From NCBI GenBank assembly GCA_035268985.1, contig DATFJV010000132.1, positions 1-53,619 on the forward strand: a stretch of DNA of 53,619 nucleotides. Reading direction: 5' to 3'. The translations under genes were made by a program, and so were the position numbers. Below, piece after piece: positions 36,307-44,166 of this stretch; positions within the stretch are counted from its first letter, which is position 1; each line of letters begins with the position of its first letter. The notes below the pieces were generated by a model that was given only the letters and a program-made list of their open reading frames with translations, had not been told where the DNA came from and ran no database searches. This DNA is from JAAYHV01 sp035268985 (lineage in GTDB: Bacteria; Bacillota; Clostridia; Peptostreptococcales; Anaerovoracaceae).

Positions 36307-37143
36307 CTATAACTTCATGGTTTGACCATCTATAAAATTAGTACTTTTCCCAAATCTTTTGATTGTGCTGCTTTTATTAATAGCCATTGCAAGCCTCTCA
36401 ACTCCAAATCCTATGCCAACCCAGGTATCATACACCCCCCAATTAACATCTAAATCATGGGGACCATAACTGGCAGAAGCTACCTCTATGCCATTAATTT
36501 CAATATCCAATGTGAATCCATAAACAGCAGACTCTTCCATTACCAATTCATATTCATCTATGCCTAAAACTTCCATTGACTTTTTTGCAAGTTCTTTAAG
36601 CACCTCTTTTTGATTACCTTCACTAACTGTAGCCAATTCAACCATGTTTAACATTGTGAATTCATTCATGTGCCTTGCACCTTGAGATTCTTTCCTAAAA
36701 CAAGAACCTATTTCGAATATTTTAACTGGCTCGTTCGTTATCCTTTTAAGTTCACGCATAACTACATAAAGGTTAGGCGCCAGCATTGGCCTTAAACATT
36801 TATTCTTATCAATCCAAAATACCTGAGAAAACAGATGATTGTCCTCATCTATAGTCATCCCCTTTAATTGATCTTTCGTTATTATAGTAGGGGTTATAAC
36901 CTTCGTATAGCCCATATCCATTAGCCATTCCGTAAGCTTTTTACCCAATTCATCACTAACCGTTATATGTTTTTCTGACAGTAGTTTTTTGATTTCGTAC
37001 TTTGCATCTTTAATCTTCTTCTTTTCTGTTTCTTTAAATCTGGTGTTTCTTTCATCTATATTTTCAAATTCCATATTTATTGTTTCATCATCTATATCCA
37101 ATTGTTTTAATCGTTCTATTTGAGTAACTGTAAACTTTTCCAT
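36307..37143 (-). CDS. pylSc: pyrrolysyl-tRNA synthetase catalytic domain PylSc
   Basis: A 278-residue class II aaRS core. Motif 2 is FEIGSCFRKESQGARHMNEF, followed by TMLNMVEL, and motif 3 GIGFGVERLAM. The Asn of MLNMV corresponds to the pyrrolysine-reading Asn (N346 of M. mazei) and VYGFTLDI has the Tyr of the flexible loop (Y384). The pocket Cys of the archaeal NFCQ segment is Val here. It charges tRNA-Pyl; the tRNA-binding partner PylSn is encoded downstream. It ends in TAG, with GGGGGTG behind it as the ribosome site for pylD, and a TAA two codons on. Confidence 0.95.
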   Translation of the reverse strand: MEKFTVTQIERLKQLDIDDETINMEFENIDERNTRFKETEKKKIKDAKYEIKKLLSEKHITVSDELGKKLTEWLMDMGYTKVITPTIITKDQLKGMTIDEDNHLFSQVFWIDKNKCLRPMLAPNLYVVMRELKRITNEPVKIFEIGSCFRKESQGARHMNEFTMLNMVELATVSEGNQKEVLKELAKKSMEVLGIDEYELVMEESAVYGFTLDIEINGIEVASASYGPHDLDVNWGVYDTWVGIGFGVERLAMAINKSSTIKRFGKSTNFIDGQTMKL

Positions 37144-37151
37144 ACATGCCC

Positions 37152-38258
37152 CTATTTGAGTTTTTTCAATTCATCAATTAAATTATTTTTATCTTCTTCA
37201 ATTTTTTCTTTTGTTAATGCTGAATTAATAAATATTCCACTAAAGCAATTACTTTCTTTATAATCCCAGATGACATCTTTATATCCAAATAAATCTTTCG
37301 CATGTTTAAGATATTTGGCATCACCCATTATATGTTCGCCTTGATTTAGTAATACCCCATCAATTAAAGAATAATTTTCATATGTTCCATATAACTTTTT
37401 ATCAAACTCATCCTCTGTAAAACGACCGTTAAGCTTCAATTCGATTAGCTCTTTTAATAAATTTACGCCTGTAGTCATTAAAACTACAGATGGTGTTTGA
37501 CTTGGCATTCTTGCGTCAATTTCTAAAATTTTAAGTTCTCCCCTATGAAGAATAGCTTCTACATCCATTATACCATTTAATTCAACTAATTTTGCAATTT
37601 TTATTGCAATTTTTTTGAATTTATTTTCAGTTTCCTTGCTAATATTGCAAGGCGCTGTTACTCTCTTACAATCAAAAACATCATCCATATGAATTTTAGT
37701 TATTTCAAACGTCTTATACTTTTCTCTATTTCCAATTATTTCAATGGAATATGACGGTCCTTCCAAATATTCCTGTATTATATAATCTGATAAATTATCA
37801 ATTTTATCCAGTTCTTCCTTTGTGTTAATCTTAATTATGCCATGGGACCCACTTTCACATATTGGTTTTAATATGTAAGGCGGTTGGCAATTGGGATAGT
37901 ACTTTGGAGATGGGATATGATTTTTATGAAACAACTCATCTGATTTTAATTTTGATTGGGTAATCATGTATGCTTCAAAATCAAATGCTACATTTAAATT
38001 GTATTCCAAGCTAATTTTTCCAATAGCCTTGATTACTTCCATATTCTCCATTGTTGGTATTATAATATCTGCTTCACTTAAAGCAGTCATTACATTCTCA
38101 TCTCGATTAATTATATCACCACAAACGAACTCATCGCATAGCTTTGCTGACATTACATTTTCGTTTATGTCAATTAAGATACTATGATATCCTGCCTTTT
38201 TTGCAAGATAAATAGCTTCAGTTCCCTGTAGTTTCCCTCCAATTATTACAATTTTCAT
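37152..38258 (-). CDS. pylC: 3-methylornithine-lysine ligase PylC
   Basis: A 368-residue ATP-grasp ligase: N-terminal Rossmann IIGGKLQGTEAIYLAKKAG, VCGDIINRD, ATP-grasp core SYKNL-like elements PPYILKPICESGSHGI and EYLEGPSYSIEII, then LEIDARMPSQTPSVV. It joins 3-methylornithine and lysine through the epsilon amine. Its frame is the same as that of pylB and RACo. It ends with TAG; a second TAG lies 12 codons later and TAA two codons after that. Confidence 0.94.
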   Translation of the reverse strand: MKIVIIGGKLQGTEAIYLAKKAGYHSILIDINENVMSAKLCDEFVCGDIINRDENVMTALSEADIIIPTMENMEVIKAIGKISLEYNLNVAFDFEAYMITQSKLKSDELFHKNHIPSPKYYPNCQPPYILKPICESGSHGIIKINTKEELDKIDNLSDYIIQEYLEGPSYSIEIIGNREKYKTFEITKIHMDDVFDCKRVTAPCNISKETENKFKKIAIKIAKLVELNGIMDVEAILHRGELKILEIDARMPSQTPSVVLMTTGVNLLKELIELKLNGRFTEDEFDKKLYGTYENYSLIDGVLLNQGEHIMGDAKYLKHAKDLFGYKDVIWDYKESNCFSGIFINSALTKEKIEEDKNNLIDELKKLK

Positions 38259-38267
38259 TACACACCT

Positions 38268-39314
38268 CTAAATTGTACTATTAAGTTTTTTTAATCCTTT
38301 TATATATTCCTTATACTCCTCTTTTGTACCTAACCTAAGATCCATATCATCTAGTATTGTTTTTACTTCACCAACAGTTCTTCCACCTTCATCAACTTCC
38401 ATCGTGCTATGGGCTACACCCATGAATCCCGATTTAGGTGGTATTATTGAAGTAACTAAATTTGCTCCTGCGTTTACTCTATCTCTTAATCCATTAATAC
38501 CATCCACATCTAAAGATGCTGGTATCAATACATGGGGATACATTACTCTCATAAGGGCAATAATAATTAGCTCTTCCATTCTAGTCGGAGTTTTATGAGT
38601 TTCCATGGGACTTCCTTCTTGTGGGATAAAGCTCATCACTCTCATTTGACTAGCTTTTATATCTCCCATAGTCATAAGTGAATCCGCAATATCATCAGGA
38701 CTTTCACCAATGCCAGCTAACAATCCCTCTTCAATTAATATACCTTTATTTCTTGCATAAAGCTTTGCATTCATTCTTTCATCATAACTTTGATTCACTC
38801 TCATATTCTTAAATAGTTCTTTATTATGAGTTTCTTGATACAGTGCATACCAATTTGTACCACTCTTTGCAAATCCTTCAATTATTTCATTTGATACCAC
38901 GCCTGGTGAAATCATTACTGGAGTATCAAAATCCTTTGTTATTACCCCAATTATCTCATTTACAGATTTAAACTTTTCATTATGATATAAAGGATCTTCA
39001 CCCATAGTTAAATCTATCAGATTTACCCCTTCATTTATCAACGCTTTAGATATTTCTAAGATTTCTTCCTTTGATTTTCTGTAACGATCAATTTTGTTAT
39101 CTCGCCTAAAGTAACAGAAATTGCAATTATTTCTGCAGTATGTAGTAAAATATACGAAGCCATAGGCATATATTTTATCTCCATTAACTTTTTCCCTCGC
39201 CTTCTTCGCCATTTCAAAAAGCTCGTTTAGTTCATCCTCATCTTTAGTTGTTAAATAATGAACTATCTGTTCTTTATTAAGTTTTAAACCCTCTGGGAAA
39301 TCGCTATAATTCAT
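38268..39314 (-). CDS. pylB: 3-methylornithine synthase PylB (radical SAM)
   Basis: A 348-residue radical SAM mutase. The cluster motif is TTYCRNNCNFCYF (C-x3-C-x2-C with aromatic), followed by TMGEDPLYH (the GGE-like SAM site) and the C-terminal AGANLVTSIIPP. It isomerises L-lysine to (3R)-3-methyl-D-ornithine. Length is as in the archaeal enzyme. It starts nine bases after the RACo TAG and ends with TAG nine bases before the pylC ATG; both neighbours are in the same frame. Confidence 0.96.
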   Translation of the reverse strand: MNYSDFPEGLKLNKEQIVHYLTTKDEDELNELFEMAKKAREKVNGDKIYAYGFVYFTTYCRNNCNFCYFRRDNKIDRYRKSKEEILEISKALINEGVNLIDLTMGEDPLYHNEKFKSVNEIIGVITKDFDTPVMISPGVVSNEIIEGFAKSGTNWYALYQETHNKELFKNMRVNQSYDERMNAKLYARNKGILIEEGLLAGIGESPDDIADSLMTMGDIKASQMRVMSFIPQEGSPMETHKTPTRMEELIIIALMRVMYPHVLIPASLDVDGINGLRDRVNAGANLVTSIIPPKSGFMGVAHSTMEVDEGGRTVGEVKTILDDMDLRLGTKEEYKEYIKGLKKLNSTI

Positions 39315-39323
39315 GTTTATCTC

Positions 39324-41123
39324 CTAAAACATCATCGCTTTAATATATTCATCTTGAAATTCATTTAGAGCTGCCAATTCAATATGTTTTATTTCATTGG
39401 CAACATATTTGGTTTCTTCAATAGTTTTCTTTGACAATAAAGCCATGGAGGTTCCTATACCTGCAGAATTTCCAATACTTATAATTTTACTCTTTTCAAT
39501 ATTGGGAATCAAGCCCAGGTTTATTGCATTATCTATATCTACATAACTACCAAAGGCTCCTGCTATACTAATATTGACTAAATCTTCTTTATCAAGGTTC
39601 GCAAAAGACATCATAGTGGAAATTCCTGCTGCTATGGCAGCTTTTGCAAGTTGCACTTCCCTTACGTCTTTTTGTGTAACTTTTACAATGCTCCCCTTAT
39701 TATCATCAAATAAAATAAAACTGTATCCCTTTTCATCTTTTACAATTCTATCAATTACTTCTTCACTTACCCCCAACTTTTCCAATTTACTTGGCCCGTT
39801 AATTTTACCAGTTTTGTCTATTATTTTCCACTTAATCATTTGACCAATTGCATCAATTATTCCAGATCCACAAATTCCAACAGGGGTGCAATCTCCTATT
39901 ACTTTTATTTCTACTCCTTTTTCAGAGATTTTAACTTTTTCAACAGCACCTTCCGCTGCTCTTATTCCCATTGCAATTGAGCTCCCTTCGAAAGCAGGAC
40001 CTGCAGCTGTAGAACAAGTATATACGCAGTCTTTTCCCGCTAATACTATTTCTCCATTTGTACCTATATCAATAAATAAATGTCCTTTATCCCTATTCAT
40101 TAAGTCAGTGGTAATTATCCCAGCAGTAATATCTGATCCAACGTGGCCAGCAATATTTGGTAATAGCTCAACATACGCCAATGGATTAATATTTATGCCT
40201 AAAGACTTAGCGTTTGTTACTTGATAATCACAAAATACTGGTGCAAAAGGTGAAACTGCTAGGCTTCTAGTTTCAACATCCCATAAAAAGTGGCTCATTG
40301 TTGTATTTCCACATGCAGTAATTTTATATATATTAGTGGACTTTATTCCATTCTTATTTTCAAATCCTTTGATTATTTCATTCATTTTATTAATTAGGGT
40401 TTTATGCAACAAATGCTCACCATTTGTTTCATTATTCTTATTTATTCTTGATATTACATCTGCACCATATACACCCTGAGGATTAGTTACTGCTTTAATA
40501 TCCACAATCTTTTTAGTACTAAGATTCCAAAGCATAAATACAACTGTAGTAGTACCAATATCTAGAGCTAATCCATAATTCTCATTTTCAGTATTTCCAT
40601 GTTCCAAGTCAACTACGTAGTCATCCAAAACGGTTACAGTAAGTTCCGTTTCCTCATTTAACATTTTTAATACGTCTCTATCTATAAAAAGATTTTCTTT
40701 ACCCAAACTATACTTTAACTTCTTTTCTATGCTTTCTTGTTTTTCCAAGTTTGATTTTTTAATATTTAAACATTTTTTAACCACGTTAACATCAAAATTA
40801 AACCAATCTGGCAATTTTAAAAGCTTTTCTTTTCTAGATGTAATAGTTTCAGTTTCTGGAACTAAAACTACAATATCAGATTTTGCTTTTGTGCAACAGG
40901 CTAATCTATAATTATTTTCATATTCATGCTTTGTCAGAACTAAATCTTGTTCTTTTGTTAATTTTACATTGCCGTCTACTATTTTTACTTTACATTTTCC
41001 ACATGTTCCAGCACCTGCACAGTTTCCATCAATATTAACTCCAACTCTTGAAGCTACGTCCAAAATGCTTTCATTACTGTCAGCAATTCCTGTTATATTA
41101 TTAGGCATAAATGTTATTTTCAT
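39324..41123 (-). CDS. reductive activator of corrinoid proteins (RACo/RamA-like; 2Fe-2S + ASKHA)
   Basis: A 599-residue protein. A plant-type ferredoxin domain has Cys35, Cys41, Cys44 and Cys76/77 (GNCAGAGTCGKCKVKI, LACC). A linker follows, then from about residue 183 an actin-like ATPase core (DUF4445): LALDIGTTTVVFML, GACGNT-like ITACGNTTMSHFL, FIDIGTNGEIVLA, CGSGIIDA and SIAGAFGSYVD. Such proteins use ATP to re-reduce inactive Co(II) corrinoid. It overlaps the activation-domain gene by four bases. It ends with TAG that is also the start of the pylB ribosome site TAGGAG. Confidence 0.93.
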   Translation of the reverse strand: MKITFMPNNITGIADSNESILDVASRVGVNIDGNCAGAGTCGKCKVKIVDGNVKLTKEQDLVLTKHEYENNYRLACCTKAKSDIVVLVPETETITSRKEKLLKLPDWFNFDVNVVKKCLNIKKSNLEKQESIEKKLKYSLGKENLFIDRDVLKMLNEETELTVTVLDDYVVDLEHGNTENENYGLALDIGTTTVVFMLWNLSTKKIVDIKAVTNPQGVYGADVISRINKNNETNGEHLLHKTLINKMNEIIKGFENKNGIKSTNIYKITACGNTTMSHFLWDVETRSLAVSPFAPVFCDYQVTNAKSLGININPLAYVELLPNIAGHVGSDITAGIITTDLMNRDKGHLFIDIGTNGEIVLAGKDCVYTCSTAAGPAFEGSSIAMGIRAAEGAVEKVKISEKGVEIKVIGDCTPVGICGSGIIDAIGQMIKWKIIDKTGKINGPSKLEKLGVSEEVIDRIVKDEKGYSFILFDDNKGSIVKVTQKDVREVQLAKAAIAAGISTMMSFANLDKEDLVNISIAGAFGSYVDIDNAINLGLIPNIEKSKIISIGNSAGIGTSMALLSKKTIEETKYVANEIKHIELAALNEFQDEYIKAMMF

Positions 41124-41845
41124 ATTTTTTCTCCATTATATCGTCTAGGATTAATTTTACAATTTTGGCAACCTTTTTTGTTCCCTACACAATCACTGCA
41201 TTCAACAGGAAAATGAATATCCTCATTTAGTAAGAAATATATATCCACACATGATTTCTGCGGTATCATAAGACCACTATCCTTTACTTTAACTCCTATA
41301 CTATCAAAGTCTATAATTTCTTTAATTTTGTTAGTTTCAGTAACTCCCATACCAAAATATCCAGGACCTAAAGCTTTGGACATGTAGTAGTTTTTACCTT
41401 CATCCATTTCATATTTTTCCTTCATATCCATGCGAATATATTCTTTTACTTTTTCTGAAGCAACATCTACAAACACTGTACCCCAATTATCTGCATATAG
41501 GAAATTCATTATTTCTTCTTCACTAGCAAACCAACATTCTCCCACAGTAATAACCGAAAAATATATCGCCACAACTTTATCATCTGGTATTTGAGAAAAA
41601 AAATTACACTCAAGCACCGTGTCATTAATAGTAATTTTTTTATCTTTATATTTGCTTCCGTCGAAATCAGCTATTAATGCTTTTATATCTATTGAATGAA
41701 TGCCATCTTCCAAAACTTGATTGGCTCTATCCATCATCCTTTGGTGCTTGCTTTTATTTAAGTCAAATCCACATAACTTAACGAAATCTTTTTTAGCATT
41801 TTTTAACAAGTCTTCTTTTCCAATAGCAATAATTTTAGTATTCAT
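41120..41845 (-). CDS. corrinoid methyltransferase activation-domain protein (MetH activation-like)
   Basis: 241 residues from the ATG at 41845 (AGAGGG upstream). The central part (YYMSKALGPGYFGMGVTE) resembles the methionine synthase activation domain, in which an RxxxGYG-like loop binds SAM or cobalamin; here it reads GPGYFGMG. The C-terminus is Cys-rich (ECSDCVGNKKGCQNC), perhaps a metal site. It is directly coupled (ATGA) to the RACo gene. The pairing supports a role in helping the reactivation of the corrinoid proteins MttC and MtbC. Confidence 0.82.
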   Translation of the reverse strand: MNTKIIAIGKEDLLKNAKKDFVKLCGFDLNKSKHQRMMDRANQVLEDGIHSIDIKALIADFDGSKYKDKKITINDTVLECNFFSQIPDDKVVAIYFSVITVGECWFASEEEIMNFLYADNWGTVFVDVASEKVKEYIRMDMKEKYEMDEGKNYYMSKALGPGYFGMGVTETNKIKEIIDFDSIGVKVKDSGLMIPQKSCVDIYFLLNEDIHFPVECSDCVGNKKGCQNCKINPRRYNGEKI

Positions 41846-41867
41846 AAGCCCTCTCACTATATGATAT

Positions 41868-41891
41868 TAAGGTGGCAAAAATGCCACCTTA
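41868..41891 (-). terminator. hairpin between the methyltransferase and activation/pyl genes
   Basis: TAAGGTGGCA and TGCCACCTTA form a 10-bp stem with a four-base loop, 23 bases ahead of the activation-domain ATG. There is no T run after it on the minus strand, so it may be an RNA-processing or attenuator element rather than a simple terminator. Confidence 0.5.
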
Positions 41892-41917
41892 TACCATAAT
41901 TATATTTACATTTATAT

Positions 41918-43276
41918 TTATTTAATATAAGACTTAACAGTTTCAATTAACTCTTCGCTTGAAGGTATAATTGATATAAACTTTTGTTCTCCGTTGATAC
42001 ACATACAAGGTAGGTTCTCTATACCCATTTTTCTTGTTCTTGCTATATCATCTTTTTGATTATATTTATATATCCTATAATCCGCAAAGTCTTTTAATTT
42101 CTCATCATATATGTCCAATACCGAAGCCTGCATATAAGTACAAGCTGCACACTGATCAGGGTCTATTAGGAAAAGTTCGATTAAAACTTTATCCAAGTTT
42201 TCATAATCAGGGATTTCAATATTAGTATCATCAATTACTGTTTCGTAATTTTTAATCATTTCTCTAGTAGAATCTGGGTGCTTAACTGCCTGTCCACAAG
42301 CAACAGTATTTTCTATCGGTGTGTCATAAGGCATATCGCATCCTGGACTTACTATGAAGTTTTTAGTGTTTTCAACAGAATCAATCAAGTCAATAACTGC
42401 TTTCATATTATCTTCCTGATTACCGAATAACATTGTAGTTGTAAGAGGAATGTTCCCTCCTATTGTAATGTTATATTTATCTGTTATTTCTTTAGATGCT
42501 GCTAAGTTTACGTTTTCATCTATTGAAATACTGTCAGGTCCTGTGGTGCACATAACTTCAATTTGTTTTGTTGCATTACCGCAAACAAAGAATGATGAAA
42601 ATACATTTCTTGCTCTGCAGTAATCAAATACTGCTGTAAATCCTTCGGATAACATCTTTTCAATGTGTTTTGGTGATATTTGTGATACCAATGGATCCAC
42701 CACAGCGATTACATCCATACCAGCATCAATATACATTTGACTCATAGCGATTGAAATCTGAGCACAATAATCTACCAATTCTTTAACATACTTAGGATCA
42801 GAAACCATATCCATAAATATGTCGCTACCTCTTAAATGAGATGCCAAAGTGAAAGGTCCACAGATTAGTCCATATAAAGCTACATCATCTCCTACTTCCG
42901 CTTTAATCCTTTTCATAGCAGATAATATCATAGGCAATCTACCTGACTCAGGAGTCGGTATTTTACACATACAAGGTATTCTTTTTTCATCAGCTAGAGG
43001 ATGAGATTTAACTGAAGGTGGGTTATCTTTTGCCCACATCAATTCGCATCCTAATATCTCAGCTTCAACTTGTAAATCGAATATAATTGGCAAGCCGTCA
43101 GGTGAATAAACCTTATTTGCTTCTAAAATCGATTCTACCAATTTGTCCTCGTCCCTTAGTACTTCTTCTGCTGTATAACCTTTAAGTTTACCAACGTGAA
43201 CTCCTGAAAAAGGAACCCAAGGTATATCTTTAGTTTCTTCATGTCTTAATGTTTTAAATATTAAATCCTTACCCAT
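41918..43276 (-). CDS. UroD/MtaA-type corrinoid methyltransferase fused to a thioredoxin-like domain
   Basis: 452 residues from the ATG at 43276 (GGAGG four bases upstream; a longer reading to 43342 lacks support). Residues about 1-360 are a UroD barrel of the MtaA/MtbA type. The canonical zinc HxC is SFFVCGNAT here, so His is replaced by Phe, while the third ligand area NFIVSPGCDMP keeps Cys. Residues about 370-452 are a thioredoxin-like domain with CAAC (DPDQCAACTYM) and the cis-Pro region NLPCMCING. The role inferred is transfer of the methyl group from MttC/MtbC to CoM-like or folate acceptors, possibly with thiol chemistry. Confidence 0.85.
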   Translation of the reverse strand: MGKDLIFKTLRHEETKDIPWVPFSGVHVGKLKGYTAEEVLRDEDKLVESILEANKVYSPDGLPIIFDLQVEAEILGCELMWAKDNPPSVKSHPLADEKRIPCMCKIPTPESGRLPMILSAMKRIKAEVGDDVALYGLICGPFTLASHLRGSDIFMDMVSDPKYVKELVDYCAQISIAMSQMYIDAGMDVIAVVDPLVSQISPKHIEKMLSEGFTAVFDYCRARNVFSSFFVCGNATKQIEVMCTTGPDSISIDENVNLAASKEITDKYNITIGGNIPLTTTMLFGNQEDNMKAVIDLIDSVENTKNFIVSPGCDMPYDTPIENTVACGQAVKHPDSTREMIKNYETVIDDTNIEIPDYENLDKVLIELFLIDPDQCAACTYMQASVLDIYDEKLKDFADYRIYKYNQKDDIARTRKMGIENLPCMCINGEQKFISIIPSSEELIETVKSYIK

Positions 43277-43366
43277 TTTTACCTCCAAATAAACGATTAT
43301 TCGTTGAATTATATTGCTATTAAGTTTACCAGTATGTACCAATGAGTATTGTTCATCTAGTTACAA

Positions 43367-44035
43367 TCACTCTTTTTTTAAGCCTATAAGTTCATTGGCA
43401 ACTCTAACCGCCTCAACAGCATCTTCGCTGTATCCGCTAGCACCAATTCTTTTGGCCCATCTTTTAGTACATGGCGCTCCGCCTACCATGGTAATAAACT
43501 TATCTGATAGACTATTTTCTTCTAACAGTTTTATCAATTTCTTTTGTTCCACCATTGTTGAAGTCAGCAAAGCACTTGTTCCAATTATATCAACTTCGTA
43601 TTCAATAGCTTTTTCAACTATTACATTAGCTGGAACTTCACATCCCAAGTCAATAACCTCAAACCCTGCAGATTTTAAAGTAGAAGCCACGATGCCTTTC
43701 CCTATATCATGCACATCTCCTTCAACTGTGGCTAAAAGTATTTTACCTTTTTTTACTAGTTTTCTAGCGTTTTCGTCATCCGCTATCATTTCTAGTATAG
43801 TATCAGTTACATTGCGCATAACCTCTGCTGCATATATTAGCTCAGGCAATGATAACGATCCATCATCGAAGTGTTCTCCAATTTCTTCATTACCATCACC
43901 AAAGCCGTATAGTAGCAAATCAAGTAAATCAATGCTTTCGTCCTTTTGCGCTTCCAAAATTATACTCATAGCTCTGCTTTCATCCGCTTCTATTATGCTG
44001 TCCCTAGCTTTTTCATATAATCTTTGTTTTTCCAA
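43367..44035 (-). CDS. mtbC: methylamine corrinoid protein (MtbC/MttC-like)
   Basis: A 222-residue corrinoid protein with the four-helix cap (residues about 1-90) and the B12-binding Rossmann with EGDVHDIGKGIVAS (DxHxxG, lower-ligand His), TSALLTSTM and MVGGAPCTKRWA. It carries the methyl group between an amine methyltransferase and the UroD-type protein. Assignment to dimethylamine (MtbC) rests on the presence of mtbB without its own adjacent corrinoid gene; it might serve either. A GGAGG site precedes it. Confidence 0.85.
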   Translation of the reverse strand: MEKQRLYEKARDSIIEADESRAMSIILEAQKDESIDLLDLLLYGFGDGNEEIGEHFDDGSLSLPELIYAAEVMRNVTDTILEMIADDENARKLVKKGKILLATVEGDVHDIGKGIVASTLKSAGFEVIDLGCEVPANVIVEKAIEYEVDIIGTSALLTSTMVEQKKLIKLLEENSLSDKFITMVGGAPCTKRWAKRIGASGYSEDAVEAVRVANELIGLKKE

Positions 44036-44166
44036 AATAAACCTCCATATTACTTAAAGATATTTACATGTATCCTAGATAATTATATACACATATTATC
44101 ATTAAATAATAGGTAATACTACAATTTTCTAAATAATTTAATAATTATTTATTTAACATAATCCGA

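Noticed and set aside
38268..39326. Treating the RACo-pylB-pylC frame as one fusion gene
   Set aside because: Each part has its own ATG and ribosome site and normal family length, so separate genes are the default; readthrough is reported as a hypothesis only.
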